Positions 1-5,945 of a stretch of DNA of 6,254 bases are shown here, in pieces. Both the position numbers and the translations under genes were made by a program. Below the pieces are notes generated by a model. That model saw nothing but the letters and a program-made list of their open reading frames with translations. It was not told the origin of the DNA and searched no databases. The stretch is taken from NCBI GenBank assembly GCA_937898195.1, contig CALEJD010000037.1, positions 1 through 6,254 of the forward strand, in the 5' to 3' direction. Numbering within the stretch: the stretch's first letter is position 1; each line of letters starts with the position of its first letter. Origin of the DNA: an uncultured Clostridia bacterium (GTDB taxonomy: Bacteria > Bacillota > Clostridia > Oscillospirales > Acutalibacteraceae).

Positions 1-185
1 ACTTCCATAACAGATTGCAACTGTGAAAAGAGAATTTCCATTGGGTTGTGCTCAACCCAACCTGTGTGTGGATAAATCTGCGTAAACTCGTGTTGAGCTT
101 TGAAGCAGATATTTCCCTTTTTGTCAAAAAGAATTGCGCGTGAGCTTGTTGTTCCCTGGTCTAATGCTAATACGTATTTTTTCAT
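1..185 (-). CDS. glpK: Glycerol kinase, N-terminal part (runs off left edge)
   Basis: Glycerol kinase phosphorylates glycerol with ATP to glycerol-3-phosphate in the cytoplasm. Only the first 61 codons are in the window; the rest lies to the left. The translation starts MKKYVLALDQGTTSSRAILF, the FGGY-kinase phosphate-binding motif with Asp9 and the GTTSSR loop (residues 11-16). It continues with HEFTQIYP (32-39) and GWVEHNP (42-48), which are typical of GlpK rather than xylulose or gluconate kinases. The ATG at 183-185 is chosen because GAGGTG (193-198 on the complement) lies 7 bases upstream. The gene is 62 bases downstream of the GH20 gene on the same strand, so co-transcription is possible. 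The glycerol-contacting Arg-Glu pair expected near residue 83 falls outside the window, so specificity rests on the N-terminal motifs alone. Confidence 0.93.
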   Translation of the reverse strand, partial: MKKYVLALDQGTTSSRAILFDKKGNICFKAQHEFTQIYPHTGWVEHNPMEILFSQLQSVME

Positions 186-215
186 TGTATAACACCTCAA
201 ATATATAATAGATAT

Positions 216-247
216 TTTTTAACTAATCCCCTGATTTTAGTTAAAAA
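216..247. repeat. AT-rich inverted repeat between the GH20 gene and glpK
   Basis: Two 11-base arms, TTTTTAACTAA (216-226) and TTAGTTAAAAA (237-247), are perfectly complementary around a 10-base spacer containing CCCC. The repeat begins immediately after the minus-strand stop codon of the hexosaminidase gene (248-250). Only one of the 11 pairs is G-C, and no clear U-tract follows on the minus strand. It is therefore a poor intrinsic terminator in that direction, and may be a weak attenuator, an mRNA-end structure or an operator-like palindrome before glpK. The function is unknown. Confidence 0.5.
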
Positions 248-1849
248 TTAAGATTTGCCGTTTTGAATAATGTCTGCTTTTATTTTTTCTGCTTCTTTAA
301 CTGCCTTTGCGTCGTCAAACAAATTGTGAAGTCCTTGCCAATGCAACACTCTTCTCTTAAACCAAACAGATGATGCGTGTTTATAAAAGAAAGACGGGCA
401 CGCCTTTTTAAGTGGCGCATAATTTACATTATATGCATCAAGCAAATTATAATATGTTGGCGCTTTGTGAAGGAATGTTGAGAATGACGGATACCCCTTC
501 TCCGCCCAAGCATTTTCAGCCATTGCACCAAGTCTTGGGAATGTAAGGAATTCCAAGCGTTTCATATTTGGAACATATTCTGTCCACATCTGCGCCTCAA
601 TGCCCCAAGTTTCTTCGTCATTATCAGTTAATGCACCGTTGTCTTCGCAAACCATTTTGAGTGTATTCCAACCATAAGGAAAATCAAAATAATATGGATA
701 ACAATGAGTGTTGATAAGTTTTCTTCCACGATTTAGTTCGTTTTTGACTAAATCGTCATCATCACCCATTCCACATATATCCCAAGCGATATCAGGATTC
801 AACGTGTCTGCGTTTTCAATCTTGTCATAATTCCACATTATTGAAGAATATCCCTTTTCTTTGAGATAATCATTGACTTTTGCCATAAAGAACATCTGCA
901 AATGGTCTTCGTCACGAAGATTATTATCTTTAATCGCCTTTTGGCAATGCGGACAATTCTTCCAACGCATTTTTACTGCTTCGTCACCGCCGATATGAAT
1001 AATCTTATCTGGGAATAATTCAATAAGCTCATCAAGCACATCATAAACAAACTTATATGTTGACTCTTTGCCAGCGCAAAGAATATCGTGCTTAACACCC
1101 CAATGGGTTGCAACTTCTAAATCACGGTCAAGACAAGACAAATAAGGGTAACAAGAAATAGCTGCAACGCTGTGTCCCGGAATATCATATTCAGGAATCA
1201 CTTTTATTTTTCTATCGTGACAATAAGCGACAATATCTTTTATTTCTTCTTGTGTATAATATCCACCGTGAGCCTTATGATTAAAATTCGTGTGGCTTCT
1301 CATTGAGCCTTTTTCAGTAAGCAATGGATACTTTTTAATCTCAACTCGCCAACCCTGGTCTTCGGTCAAGTGCCAATGCAAAACATTCAGCTTGTGAAGT
1401 GCCATAAGGTCAATAATTTTTTTCACATCTTCTACTGGATAAAAATATCTGCCACAGTCGAGCATAAAGCCACGATAAGAAAAACGGGGATAATCAATAA
1501 TCTCTGTATATGGCAACTTGCCTTCTTTTTGCAAAAGCATTTGCTTTAAAGTCTGCAAACCATAGAACAATCCTGTTTCAGTTTTCGCATTAATATAAAC
1601 TCGTCTGTTTTCACATTTGAGAGTATATCCCTCATCATATTCAAAAGTATTATCAAGTGTAAGAATAATTGATTTCTCTTCACCCGTATCTTCGTGAATG
1701 CAAATCTTTTTATTAAAGTTTTTACGCACAAACTTTACAAAATCTTCTGAAAAAGAATATGGAGAAATAATTGTCCCCGCGTGCAGAGTAAATCCTTTTC
1801 GGTCACTATTAGTCATAATGCTGACAGGTTGTGGGATAATATTAAACAT
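248..1849 (-). CDS. Cytoplasmic beta-N-acetylhexosaminidase (GH20 family)
   Basis: A 533-aa glycoside hydrolase expected to remove terminal beta-linked N-acetylglucosamine or N-acetylgalactosamine by GH20 substrate-assisted catalysis. Residues 1-120 form the small GH20b-like alpha/beta domain (INAKTETGLFYGLQTLKQ at 86-103). The TIM barrel begins near 122 (FSYRGFMLDCGRYFYP). Visible active-site blocks are HWHLTEDQGWR (158-168), PEYDIPGH (219-226) and HIGGDE (285-290), whose Asp289-Glu290 is the catalytic pair. EAQMWTE lies further on. Cys299 and Cys302 form a CPHC motif common in this subgroup. There is no signal peptide or membrane anchor, so it probably acts on imported oligosaccharides. An in-frame ATG 13 codons upstream exists, but the start at 1847-1849 is preferred: it has GGAGGA 8 bases upstream, and MFNIIPQP is the usual family start. 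glpK follows on the same strand. The exact substrate cannot be read from sequence. Confidence 0.95.
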   Translation of the reverse strand: MFNIIPQPVSIMTNSDRKGFTLHAGTIISPYSFSEDFVKFVRKNFNKKICIHEDTGEEKSIILTLDNTFEYDEGYTLKCENRRVYINAKTETGLFYGLQTLKQMLLQKEGKLPYTEIIDYPRFSYRGFMLDCGRYFYPVEDVKKIIDLMALHKLNVLHWHLTEDQGWRVEIKKYPLLTEKGSMRSHTNFNHKAHGGYYTQEEIKDIVAYCHDRKIKVIPEYDIPGHSVAAISCYPYLSCLDRDLEVATHWGVKHDILCAGKESTYKFVYDVLDELIELFPDKIIHIGGDEAVKMRWKNCPHCQKAIKDNNLRDEDHLQMFFMAKVNDYLKEKGYSSIMWNYDKIENADTLNPDIAWDICGMGDDDDLVKNELNRGRKLINTHCYPYYFDFPYGWNTLKMVCEDNGALTDNDEETWGIEAQMWTEYVPNMKRLEFLTFPRLGAMAENAWAEKGYPSFSTFLHKAPTYYNLLDAYNVNYAPLKKACPSFFYKHASSVWFKRRVLHWQGLHNLFDDAKAVKEAEKIKADIIQNGKS

Positions 1850-1857
1850 CCGTTTTA

Positions 1858-1863
1858 TCCTCC
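1858..1863 (-). promoter_or_regulatory. Ribosome binding site that decides the GH20 start
   Basis: GGAGGA on the minus strand ends 8 bases before the ATG at 1847-1849. The longer in-frame start at 1888 would place this strong site inside the coding region and would add 13 lysine/arginine-rich residues not expected in the family. Confidence 0.8.
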
Positions 1864-1892
1864 GTGATTTAATGTTAAAATTATACAATTTT

Positions 1893-1921
1893 ATTCTATC
1901 ACAAAATCTTTATAACTACAA
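1893..1921 (-). promoter_or_regulatory. Candidate sigma-A promoter for the GH20 gene
   Basis: On the minus strand, TTGTAG (1916-1921) and TAGAAT (1893-1898) are separated by exactly 17 bases. A start would fall about 35-40 bases upstream of the chosen ATG, just ahead of the ribosome binding site. Both hexamers depart from consensus and the region is very AT-rich, so chance matches are likely. Confidence 0.4.
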
Positions 1922-1944
1922 CATAAAATAGTATATATTTTCTC

Positions 1945-1973
1945 TTGAAATTGGTTGCATTATATAGTATAAT
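1945..1973 (+). promoter_or_regulatory. Sigma-A promoter for the SRP RNA (and possibly the dnaX operon)
   Basis: TTGAAA (1945-1950) and a perfect TATAAT (1968-1973) are separated by the optimal 17 bases. The predicted transcription start, around 1980, is about a dozen bases before the base-paired 5' end of the SRP RNA. This is the strongest promoter visible in the window, fitting a highly expressed stable RNA. Confidence 0.82.
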
Positions 1974-1992
1974 AGGTCGGTAAATAACTGAT

Positions 1993-2132
1993 TGCCTTAA
2001 TTCAGTCGTGTGCCGTGTGGGTCCTGTGCGGCGGGGCGCTGTGAACCATGTCAGGCGGGGAACCGAGCAGCATTAAGCGGTTTGCACCGGGCGCCACAGT
2101 CTGCCTGCACGACACATGACTGAGTTAAGGCA
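1993..2132 (+). ncRNA. ffs: Signal recognition particle RNA (4.5S-like, short form)
   Basis: RNA scaffold of the bacterial SRP, which binds Ffh and pairs with FtsY to target nascent membrane proteins to the translocon. The diagnostic core lies at about 2043-2075: GTGAACCATGTCAGG, the apical hairpin CGG-GGAA-CCG (tetraloop GGAA at 2059-2062) and GAGCAGCATTAAG. These form the conserved helix 8 with its symmetric and asymmetric loops. The ends close in a long basal helix: 1993-2017 pairs with 2108-2132, with 22 Watson-Crick pairs, two G-U pairs and one mismatch by hand alignment. At about 140 nt it lacks room for the Alu domain of the roughly 270-nt Bacillus scRNA. Its place just upstream of dnaX matches B. 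subtilis scr. The exact mature ends are inferred from the helix. No protein-coding gene lies between its promoter and dnaX. Confidence 0.93.
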
Positions 2133-2137
2133 TTTTT
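2108..2137 (+). terminator. Possible intrinsic terminator at the SRP RNA 3' end
   Basis: The 3' strand of the SRP basal helix (2108-2132) is followed directly by TTTTT (2133-2137). The RNA's own closing stem plus U-tract could therefore terminate transcription. The stem's 5' strand is about 90 bases away, so it is not a compact hairpin, and read-through into dnaX must occur unless dnaX has an unseen promoter. Confidence 0.45.
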
Positions 2138-2151
2138 ACTAGGTGTAAAAA
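2133..2151 (+). repeat. Small inverted repeat sequestering the U-tract upstream of dnaX
   Basis: TTTTTAC (2133-2139) and GTAAAAA (2145-2151) are perfectly complementary, with a 5-base loop TAGGT. The hairpin uses the same T-run that would serve the SRP RNA terminator and ends 1-2 bases before the dnaX ribosome binding site. It is A-U rich and weak; any anti-terminator or leader role is speculative. Confidence 0.4.
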
Positions 2152-2165
2152 CAGGAGGGAAAATT

Positions 2166-3797
2166 ATGTATCGTGCGTTTTATAGAAAATATCGTCCGTC
2201 AACCTTTACAAGTGTTGTGGGACAAGAGCACATTACAAAAACACTTGAAAATGCTGTGAAATCTGGCAAAACAAGTCATGCTTATCTTTTCACAGGTTCT
2301 CGTGGAACTGGCAAAACCTCTTGTGCAAAAATTCTTTCAAAAGCAGTCAACTGCCTTAACCCTATCGACGGAAATCCTTGTAACGAATGTGAAATCTGTC
2401 GCGGAATAGACAACGGTTCAATTCTTGATATTATTGAAATTGACGCTGCATCAAACAACGGTGTTGATAATATCCGTGACTTGCGAGAAGAAGCAAACTT
2501 TACTCCTGCAAACGCAAAATATAGAGTTTATATTATCGACGAAGTTCATATGCTCTCAATCGGCGCATTCAATGCACTTCTCAAAACTCTTGAAGAGCCA
2601 CCTGCTCACGTTATTTTCATTCTTGCAACAACAGAAGTTCATAAACTTCCGTCAACAATTCTCTCTCGTTGTCAGCGTTTCGATTTTAAACGAATTGAGC
2701 CCGAAGCAATCGCAGAAAGACTTAAAGAAGTTGCTACAAAAGAAAATCTCACTCTTGCAGATGACGGTGCAATGCTTATTGCAAGAATTGCAGACGGTGC
2801 AATGCGTGATGCACTTTCACTTTTAGACCGTTGTTCATCAGTTGAAGGTGTAATCGACTCAACAGCAGTTGCAAAAAGTGCAGGTCTTGCAGGTCGTGAA
2901 TACATTTTTGAGCTTTGCGATTCAATTATCGAGAAAAATCCCGCAAAGGCACTTGAAATCGTTGATAAACTTTATAACGATTCTTGCGATATGGAGCGTC
3001 TTATCACAGAGCTTACAAGTCATTTCAGAAATCTTATGGTTTCAAAAGCTGTTAAGAATTTTGAGAGTATGATTATTTGTTCACAGGGCGAAATTGATAT
3101 AATCCGTCAACAGAGCGAAAAAACTACTCTTGCAACAATTATGTCTTGTATTGATATTCTCACAGCCTCTGCTTCAACTATGAAACAGGGTGCTAACAGA
3201 AGAACAAGTGCTGAACTTTGCATTATCAGACTTTGCACACCAAGTCTTGACACAGATGTCAATGCAATTCTTCGCAGACTCAGCGAATTGGAAAGTGCTA
3301 TAAAATCAGGTAATATTCAGGTTAAAGCAGAGCCCGTTTCTGCTCCTGTTAAAGAAGAACCGAAAGAAGAAGTTAAGGTTCAAGAAGCAAAACCCGAGCC
3401 TATAAAAGAAGAGCCTAAGCCCGTTGCACCACCTGTAAAAGAAGAAAAAGTGCAACCCGCTGTACAATCAACAGGCACAGTCGCTTTTGACAGATGGCCA
3501 GAAGTTCTTGATAAGCTTTATGAAAACGACAAGAGTCTTATTGTTATGCTTTCGGGCTCAAGTGCATTTGTGCATCAAGATAAATATTTGTTAATCAAAG
3601 GTTCACCTGTTCTTGAAATGTATCTTAAAACTGGTGAATATTCAAAAATTATAAAACAAGCGGTTTTAGATGTAACCGGCAAAAATTATACCCTTGCAGT
3701 TTATAACAACAAGCAAGAAGAAGCACCAAAGAATCCCCTTTCTGACCTTGTGTCAAAGGCAAAACAACTTGGTGTGAATATTGAGGAGGATAAATAA
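2166..3797 (+). CDS. dnaX: DNA polymerase III subunit gamma/tau (clamp loader ATPase)
   Basis: DnaX is the ATPase of the clamp loader, which opens and loads the beta sliding clamp and tethers polymerase III cores at the fork. The 543-aa product shows YRAFYRKYRPSTFTSVVGQE at the N-terminus and Walker A GSRGTGKT (44-51). Zinc-binding Cys63, Cys72, Cys75 and Cys78 are present. Walker B IIDEVH (123-128), NALLKTLEEPP (136-146), sensor-1 ATT (154-156) and the arginine-finger motif SRC (167-169) follow. The collar domain runs to about residue 370. A Pro/Lys/Glu-rich linker (about 386-437) leads to a C-terminal tau-like domain beginning FDRWPEVLD. The start has AGGAGGG (2153-2159) 6 bases upstream. 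The gene follows the SRP RNA and abuts ybaB with no gap. No A-AAA-AAG frameshift heptamer was found, so a separate gamma form by the E. coli mechanism is not indicated. Confidence 0.98.
   Translation: MYRAFYRKYRPSTFTSVVGQEHITKTLENAVKSGKTSHAYLFTGSRGTGKTSCAKILSKAVNCLNPIDGNPCNECEICRGIDNGSILDIIEIDAASNNGVDNIRDLREEANFTPANAKYRVYIIDEVHMLSIGAFNALLKTLEEPPAHVIFILATTEVHKLPSTILSRCQRFDFKRIEPEAIAERLKEVATKENLTLADDGAMLIARIADGAMRDALSLLDRCSSVEGVIDSTAVAKSAGLAGREYIFELCDSIIEKNPAKALEIVDKLYNDSCDMERLITELTSHFRNLMVSKAVKNFESMIICSQGEIDIIRQQSEKTTLATIMSCIDILTASASTMKQGANRRTSAELCIIRLCTPSLDTDVNAILRRLSELESAIKSGNIQVKAEPVSAPVKEEPKEEVKVQEAKPEPIKEEPKPVAPPVKEEKVQPAVQSTGTVAFDRWPEVLDKLYENDKSLIVMLSGSSAFVHQDKYLLIKGSPVLEMYLKTGEYSKIIKQAVLDVTGKNYTLAVYNNKQEEAPKNPLSDLVSKAKQLGVNIEEDK
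3345..3449 (+). repeat. Degenerate PVKEEPK repeats in the DnaX linker
   Basis: Three copies of a P-[VI]-K-E-E-[PK] motif occur at DnaX residues 394-400, 412-418 and 423-428, within a Pro/Lys/Glu-rich stretch of about 50 residues. They look like a disordered tether between the clamp-loader part and the C-terminal domain. The DNA copies differ at synonymous positions, so this is an old protein repeat and not a recent tandem duplication. Confidence 0.55.
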
Positions 3798-4133
3798 ATG
3801 AAAGCAAGAATTCCAAATCAAGGCGGTCAGGCAAATATGATGAAACGCCTTCAACAAATGCAGGACGATATGGCTCGCGTTCAAAAAGAATGCGAAGAAG
3901 CAGAATATTCAGCATCAGCTGGTGGCGGAACTATTGATGTTAAAGTTAACGGCAAGCATCAGGTTGTTTCTGTTAATATTCAACCAGACGTTGTTGACCC
4001 TGAAGATGTTGAAATGCTTGAAGATTTGCTCGTTGCAGCAGTTAACGAAGCAATGAGAAAAGCAGACGAAACAATGGAAAGAGAAATGGGCAAAATCACA
4101 GGCGGAATGAATATTCCCGGTCTTGGATTCTAA
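3798..4133 (+). CDS. ebfC: YbaB/EbfC family nucleoid-associated protein
   Basis: A small 111-aa DNA-binding protein of the YbaB/EbfC family, which forms dimers with a tweezer-like shape and binds the nucleoid. Its link to recombination and repair rests largely on its conserved position between dnaX and recR, as here. The N-terminal helix (MMKRLQQMQDDMARVQKECE, 14-33), a beta-sheet core with GGGTIDVKVNGKHQVVSVNI (42-61), and the acidic VDPEDVEMLEDLLVAAVNEA segment (66-85) are typical. So is the Met/Gly-rich C-terminus ending IPGLGF. The start codon directly follows the dnaX stop (TAAATG), and GGAGGA (3785-3790), inside the last dnaX codons, lies 7 bases upstream. Translational coupling with dnaX is therefore likely. 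Confidence 0.96.
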   Translation: MKARIPNQGGQANMMKRLQQMQDDMARVQKECEEAEYSASAGGGTIDVKVNGKHQVVSVNIQPDVVDPEDVEMLEDLLVAAVNEAMRKADETMEREMGKITGGMNIPGLGF

Positions 4134-4145
4134 TTGGAGTAAACT

Positions 4146-4739
4146 ATGGCTATTGTATCACTTGAAAAGTTGATAGAAGAATTTCGCAAAATGCCCTCTG
4201 TCGGTGTAAAATCGGCGGAGAGAATGGCGTATTATATTCTTGGACTTGATGACGGTGAAACAAAAAGCCTTGTTGACGCAATAAACACTGCTCATACAAA
4301 CATTCACACCTGTAATGTTTGTTGTAATCTTACCGAAGGTGAAAAATGCACAATTTGTAGCAACGCAAATCGTGATAATTCAACTATCTGTGTTGTTGAA
4401 AACCCAAGAGATGTTGCAGCGTTTGAACGCACCCACGAGTATAAGGGTACATATCACGTGTTGCACGGTGTAATTTCACCAATGAACGGGATTGGCCCTG
4501 ATAATATTCGTATCAAAGAGTTAATCAGCAGAATGGCTGACGACTCTGTCAACGAAGTTATTATGGCAACAAACCCCACCGCGGAAGGCGAAGCAACCGC
4601 AATGTATATTGCTCGTCTTCTCAAACCAATGGGCATTAAAGTGAGCCGTTTGGCTTATGGTATTCCTGTTGGTAGCGACCTTGAATATGCAGATGAGGTA
4701 ACACTTTCCAGAGCAATTCAAGGTAGAAATTTGTTATAA
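4146..4739 (+). CDS. recR: Recombination mediator protein RecR
   Basis: RecR acts with RecO (and RecF) to load RecA onto SSB-coated single-stranded DNA in gap repair. The 197-aa length matches the family (about 198). Visible elements in order are: helix-hairpin-helix MPSVGVKSAERMAYYIL (16-32); a C4 zinc finger with Cys56, Cys59, Cys68 and Cys71; and a Toprim domain beginning ICVVENPRDVAAFE (81-94). The Toprim part continues with the GTYHVLHGVISPMNGIGP block (101-118), ATNPTAEGEATAMYI (141-155) and GSDLEYADEVTL (176-187). GGAG (4136-4139) lies 6 bases before the ATG, and the gene starts 12 bases after the ybaB stop. An extra Cys60 next to the finger is a minor oddity. Confidence 0.98.
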   Translation: MAIVSLEKLIEEFRKMPSVGVKSAERMAYYILGLDDGETKSLVDAINTAHTNIHTCNVCCNLTEGEKCTICSNANRDNSTICVVENPRDVAAFERTHEYKGTYHVLHGVISPMNGIGPDNIRIKELISRMADDSVNEVIMATNPTAEGEATAMYIARLLKPMGIKVSRLAYGIPVGSDLEYADEVTLSRAIQGRNLL

Positions 4740-4756
4740 TGATAAGGTAAATAATT

Positions 4757-5224
4757 ATGGTAGAGAAAAACACTAACACTACAATTGCACAAAACAAAAA
4801 AGCTCTCCATGATTATTTTGTCATAGAGAGTTTTGAAGCGGGTATTGAACTTGTGGGCACAGAAGTCAAGTCTTTAAGACAGGGAAAATGCAACCTTAAA
4901 GATGCTTGGTGCAGTATTGTCGAAGGCGAACTTTTTGTCAACGGTATGCATATTAGCCCCTATGACCACGGCAACATTTTCAACCGTGACCCAATGAGAG
5001 TACGCAAACTTTTAATGCACAAAAAAGAGATTATGCGACTTCTTGGCACAACAAAGCAAGACGGACTTACGCTTATTCCTATCTCTATCTATTTCAAAAA
5101 AGGTCGAGCAAAAGTACAAGTGGGACTCTGTAAAGGTAAAAAACTTTACGACAAGCGTGATGTTGCGGCTAAAAAAGAAGCAGAGCGCAATATTGAGCGC
5201 ACAATGAAAGAGAGAATGAGATAA
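4757..5224 (+). CDS. smpB: SsrA-binding protein SmpB
   Basis: SmpB binds the tRNA-like part of tmRNA and brings it to ribosomes stalled on non-stop mRNAs, where its C-terminal tail occupies the empty mRNA channel. The 155-aa product has the OB-fold core: NKKALHDYFV (13-22) and the signature GTEVKSLRQGKCNLKDAW (34-51). The block GMHISPYDHGNIFNRDP (63-79), then RVRKLL (81-86), follows. GKKLYDKRD (127-135) introduces the basic C-terminal tail, which ends ERTMKERMR. The N-terminus carries a short polar extension (MVEKNTNTT). AAGG (4744-4747) is 9 bases upstream of the ATG. Its partner RNA, ssrA, lies about 675 bases downstream on the same strand with one small gene between, which supports the assignment. 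Confidence 0.98.
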   Translation: MVEKNTNTTIAQNKKALHDYFVIESFEAGIELVGTEVKSLRQGKCNLKDAWCSIVEGELFVNGMHISPYDHGNIFNRDPMRVRKLLMHKKEIMRLLGTTKQDGLTLIPISIYFKKGRAKVQVGLCKGKKLYDKRDVAAKKEAERNIERTMKERMR

Positions 5225-5226
5225 AT

Positions 5227-5838
5227 ATGAACAGAACCTGTGTTCAATGTGGAAAAACATTTTCTCTCAGTGAGTCAGAAATAAATTTTTATAAATCAAA
5301 AAATCTTGATTTGCCAAAAAGATGTAAATCTTGTCGTGATAAAAATAAAAATGGTGAGTATAGAAGCTACACCGCAAATGTACCATTGAGCAATCGTGCG
5401 ACTTGCATTTCTGCAATTTTCTGTGTTGCCACTTTTGTTACCATAATGAGCATATTGGCTAATGGTGGATTCACTTTACCTACTGTTTTTCTTGATTTGA
5501 TAGCATTTTTTGCGATTTTCTGTCTTGCAAAAATCAAAAGGCATATTGATATTCAAGAGTTTGACACATCTTGTTTTGCTCACACTTTTTATGATATGGA
5601 CTCTATGACCGAGCATTATATCAAGCACGGCAAAGAGACAAACTGCAAAGATATGGAAGAATATCTTTATAGAGCAAATGCAGTAATTCAACAAAAAAAT
5701 ACATTATCAAAAAAGCAGAAAGAAGACGGTGACATCGCTTTTTTCAATCCACAAACCAAAGAGTTTGTTGTGGTTGCAAAAGCTGGGTATATCCGTACAT
5801 ATTTCATTGCTTCATTGTCATACTATAACAAACAATAA
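5227..5838 (+). CDS. Zinc-ribbon, two-helix membrane protein with toxin/nuclease-like C-terminal domain
   Basis: I do not recognise a named gene. The 203-aa product has three visible parts. Residues 1-45 are a zinc ribbon with Cys5, Cys8, Cys33 and Cys36 (CVQC...CKSC), resembling the small zf-trcl-type probable zinc-ribbon family. Residues about 58-78 and 84-102 are hydrophobic and probably form a membrane hairpin; the flanking Lys/Arg residues (RDKNKN before, KIKR after) put both ends in the cytoplasm. Residues about 118-203 are soluble, with HYIKHGKE (130-137), EEYLYRA (144-150), FFNPQTKEFVVV (172-183) and GYIRTYF (187-193). This pattern recalls, from memory, the C-terminal domain of several polymorphic toxins and zinc-ribbon proteins, possibly a BECR-type RNase fold; that is inference. 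The gene starts 2 bases after smpB with only a weak ribosome binding site (GAG at 5218-5220), suggesting coupling to smpB. It ends 61 bases before ssrA. No adjacent immunity gene is seen. Confidence 0.85.
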   Translation: MNRTCVQCGKTFSLSESEINFYKSKNLDLPKRCKSCRDKNKNGEYRSYTANVPLSNRATCISAIFCVATFVTIMSILANGGFTLPTVFLDLIAFFAIFCLAKIKRHIDIQEFDTSCFAHTFYDMDSMTEHYIKHGKETNCKDMEEYLYRANAVIQQKNTLSKKQKEDGDIAFFNPQTKEFVVVAKAGYIRTYFIASLSYYNKQ

Positions 5839-5842
5839 TATC

Positions 5843-5858
5843 GGATGCGTCAGCATCC
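5843..5858 (+). repeat. Short GC-rich hairpin between the zinc-ribbon gene and ssrA
   Basis: GGATGC (5843-5848) and GCATCC (5853-5858) form a perfect 6-bp stem with a GTCA loop, 4 bases after the stop codon of the upstream gene. No T-run follows, so it is not a standard intrinsic terminator. It could be an operon-end structure, or one end of a small dispersed repeat that includes the adjacent heptamers. Confidence 0.55.
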
Positions 5859-5862
5859 CCAC

Positions 5863-5890
5863 CTATTCACTATTACCTTTTACCTATTAC
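5863..5890 (+). repeat. Four tandem CTATTAC-like heptamers just upstream of ssrA
   Basis: Four consecutive 7-base units occupy this stretch: CTATTCA, CTATTAC, CTTTTAC and CTATTAC. They end 9 bases before the first base of mature tmRNA. TAAAAT (5892-5897) next to them resembles a -10 box but is too close to the mature 5' end to be its promoter. A poor TTGTCA-15-TAATAT pair (5815-5841) is the only other promoter-like match. tmRNA may instead be transcribed with the upstream operon and processed. Confidence 0.7.
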
Positions 5891-5945
5891 TTAAAATATG
5901 GGGATGAAAGGATTTCGACGGGGATTTTGAACTGCGATAAGCGAG

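Noticed and set aside
1850..1888. Extended N-terminus for the GH20 protein from the ATG at 1888
   Set aside because: It would bury the strong GGAGGA site at 1858-1863 inside the gene and add a basic peptide unlike the family; the shorter start is better supported.
2425..2826. 133-aa open frame inside dnaX on the same strand
   Set aside because: It lies wholly within dnaX in another frame; its Leu/Gln/Phe-rich composition is typical of shifted reading of this coding sequence and no family motif is visible.
2868..2880. A-rich stretch in dnaX (GCAAAAAGTG) as a possible programmed frameshift site for a gamma subunit
   Set aside because: It has five A's, not the A-AAA-AAG heptamer, and no stem-loop or early out-of-frame stop was evident. 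The similar run in the linker (about 3441-3450) also has only five A's.
5892..5897. TAAAAT as a -10 box for ssrA
   Set aside because: It lies two bases before the mature 5' end, so transcription from it would start inside tmRNA, and no matching -35 was found at a proper distance.
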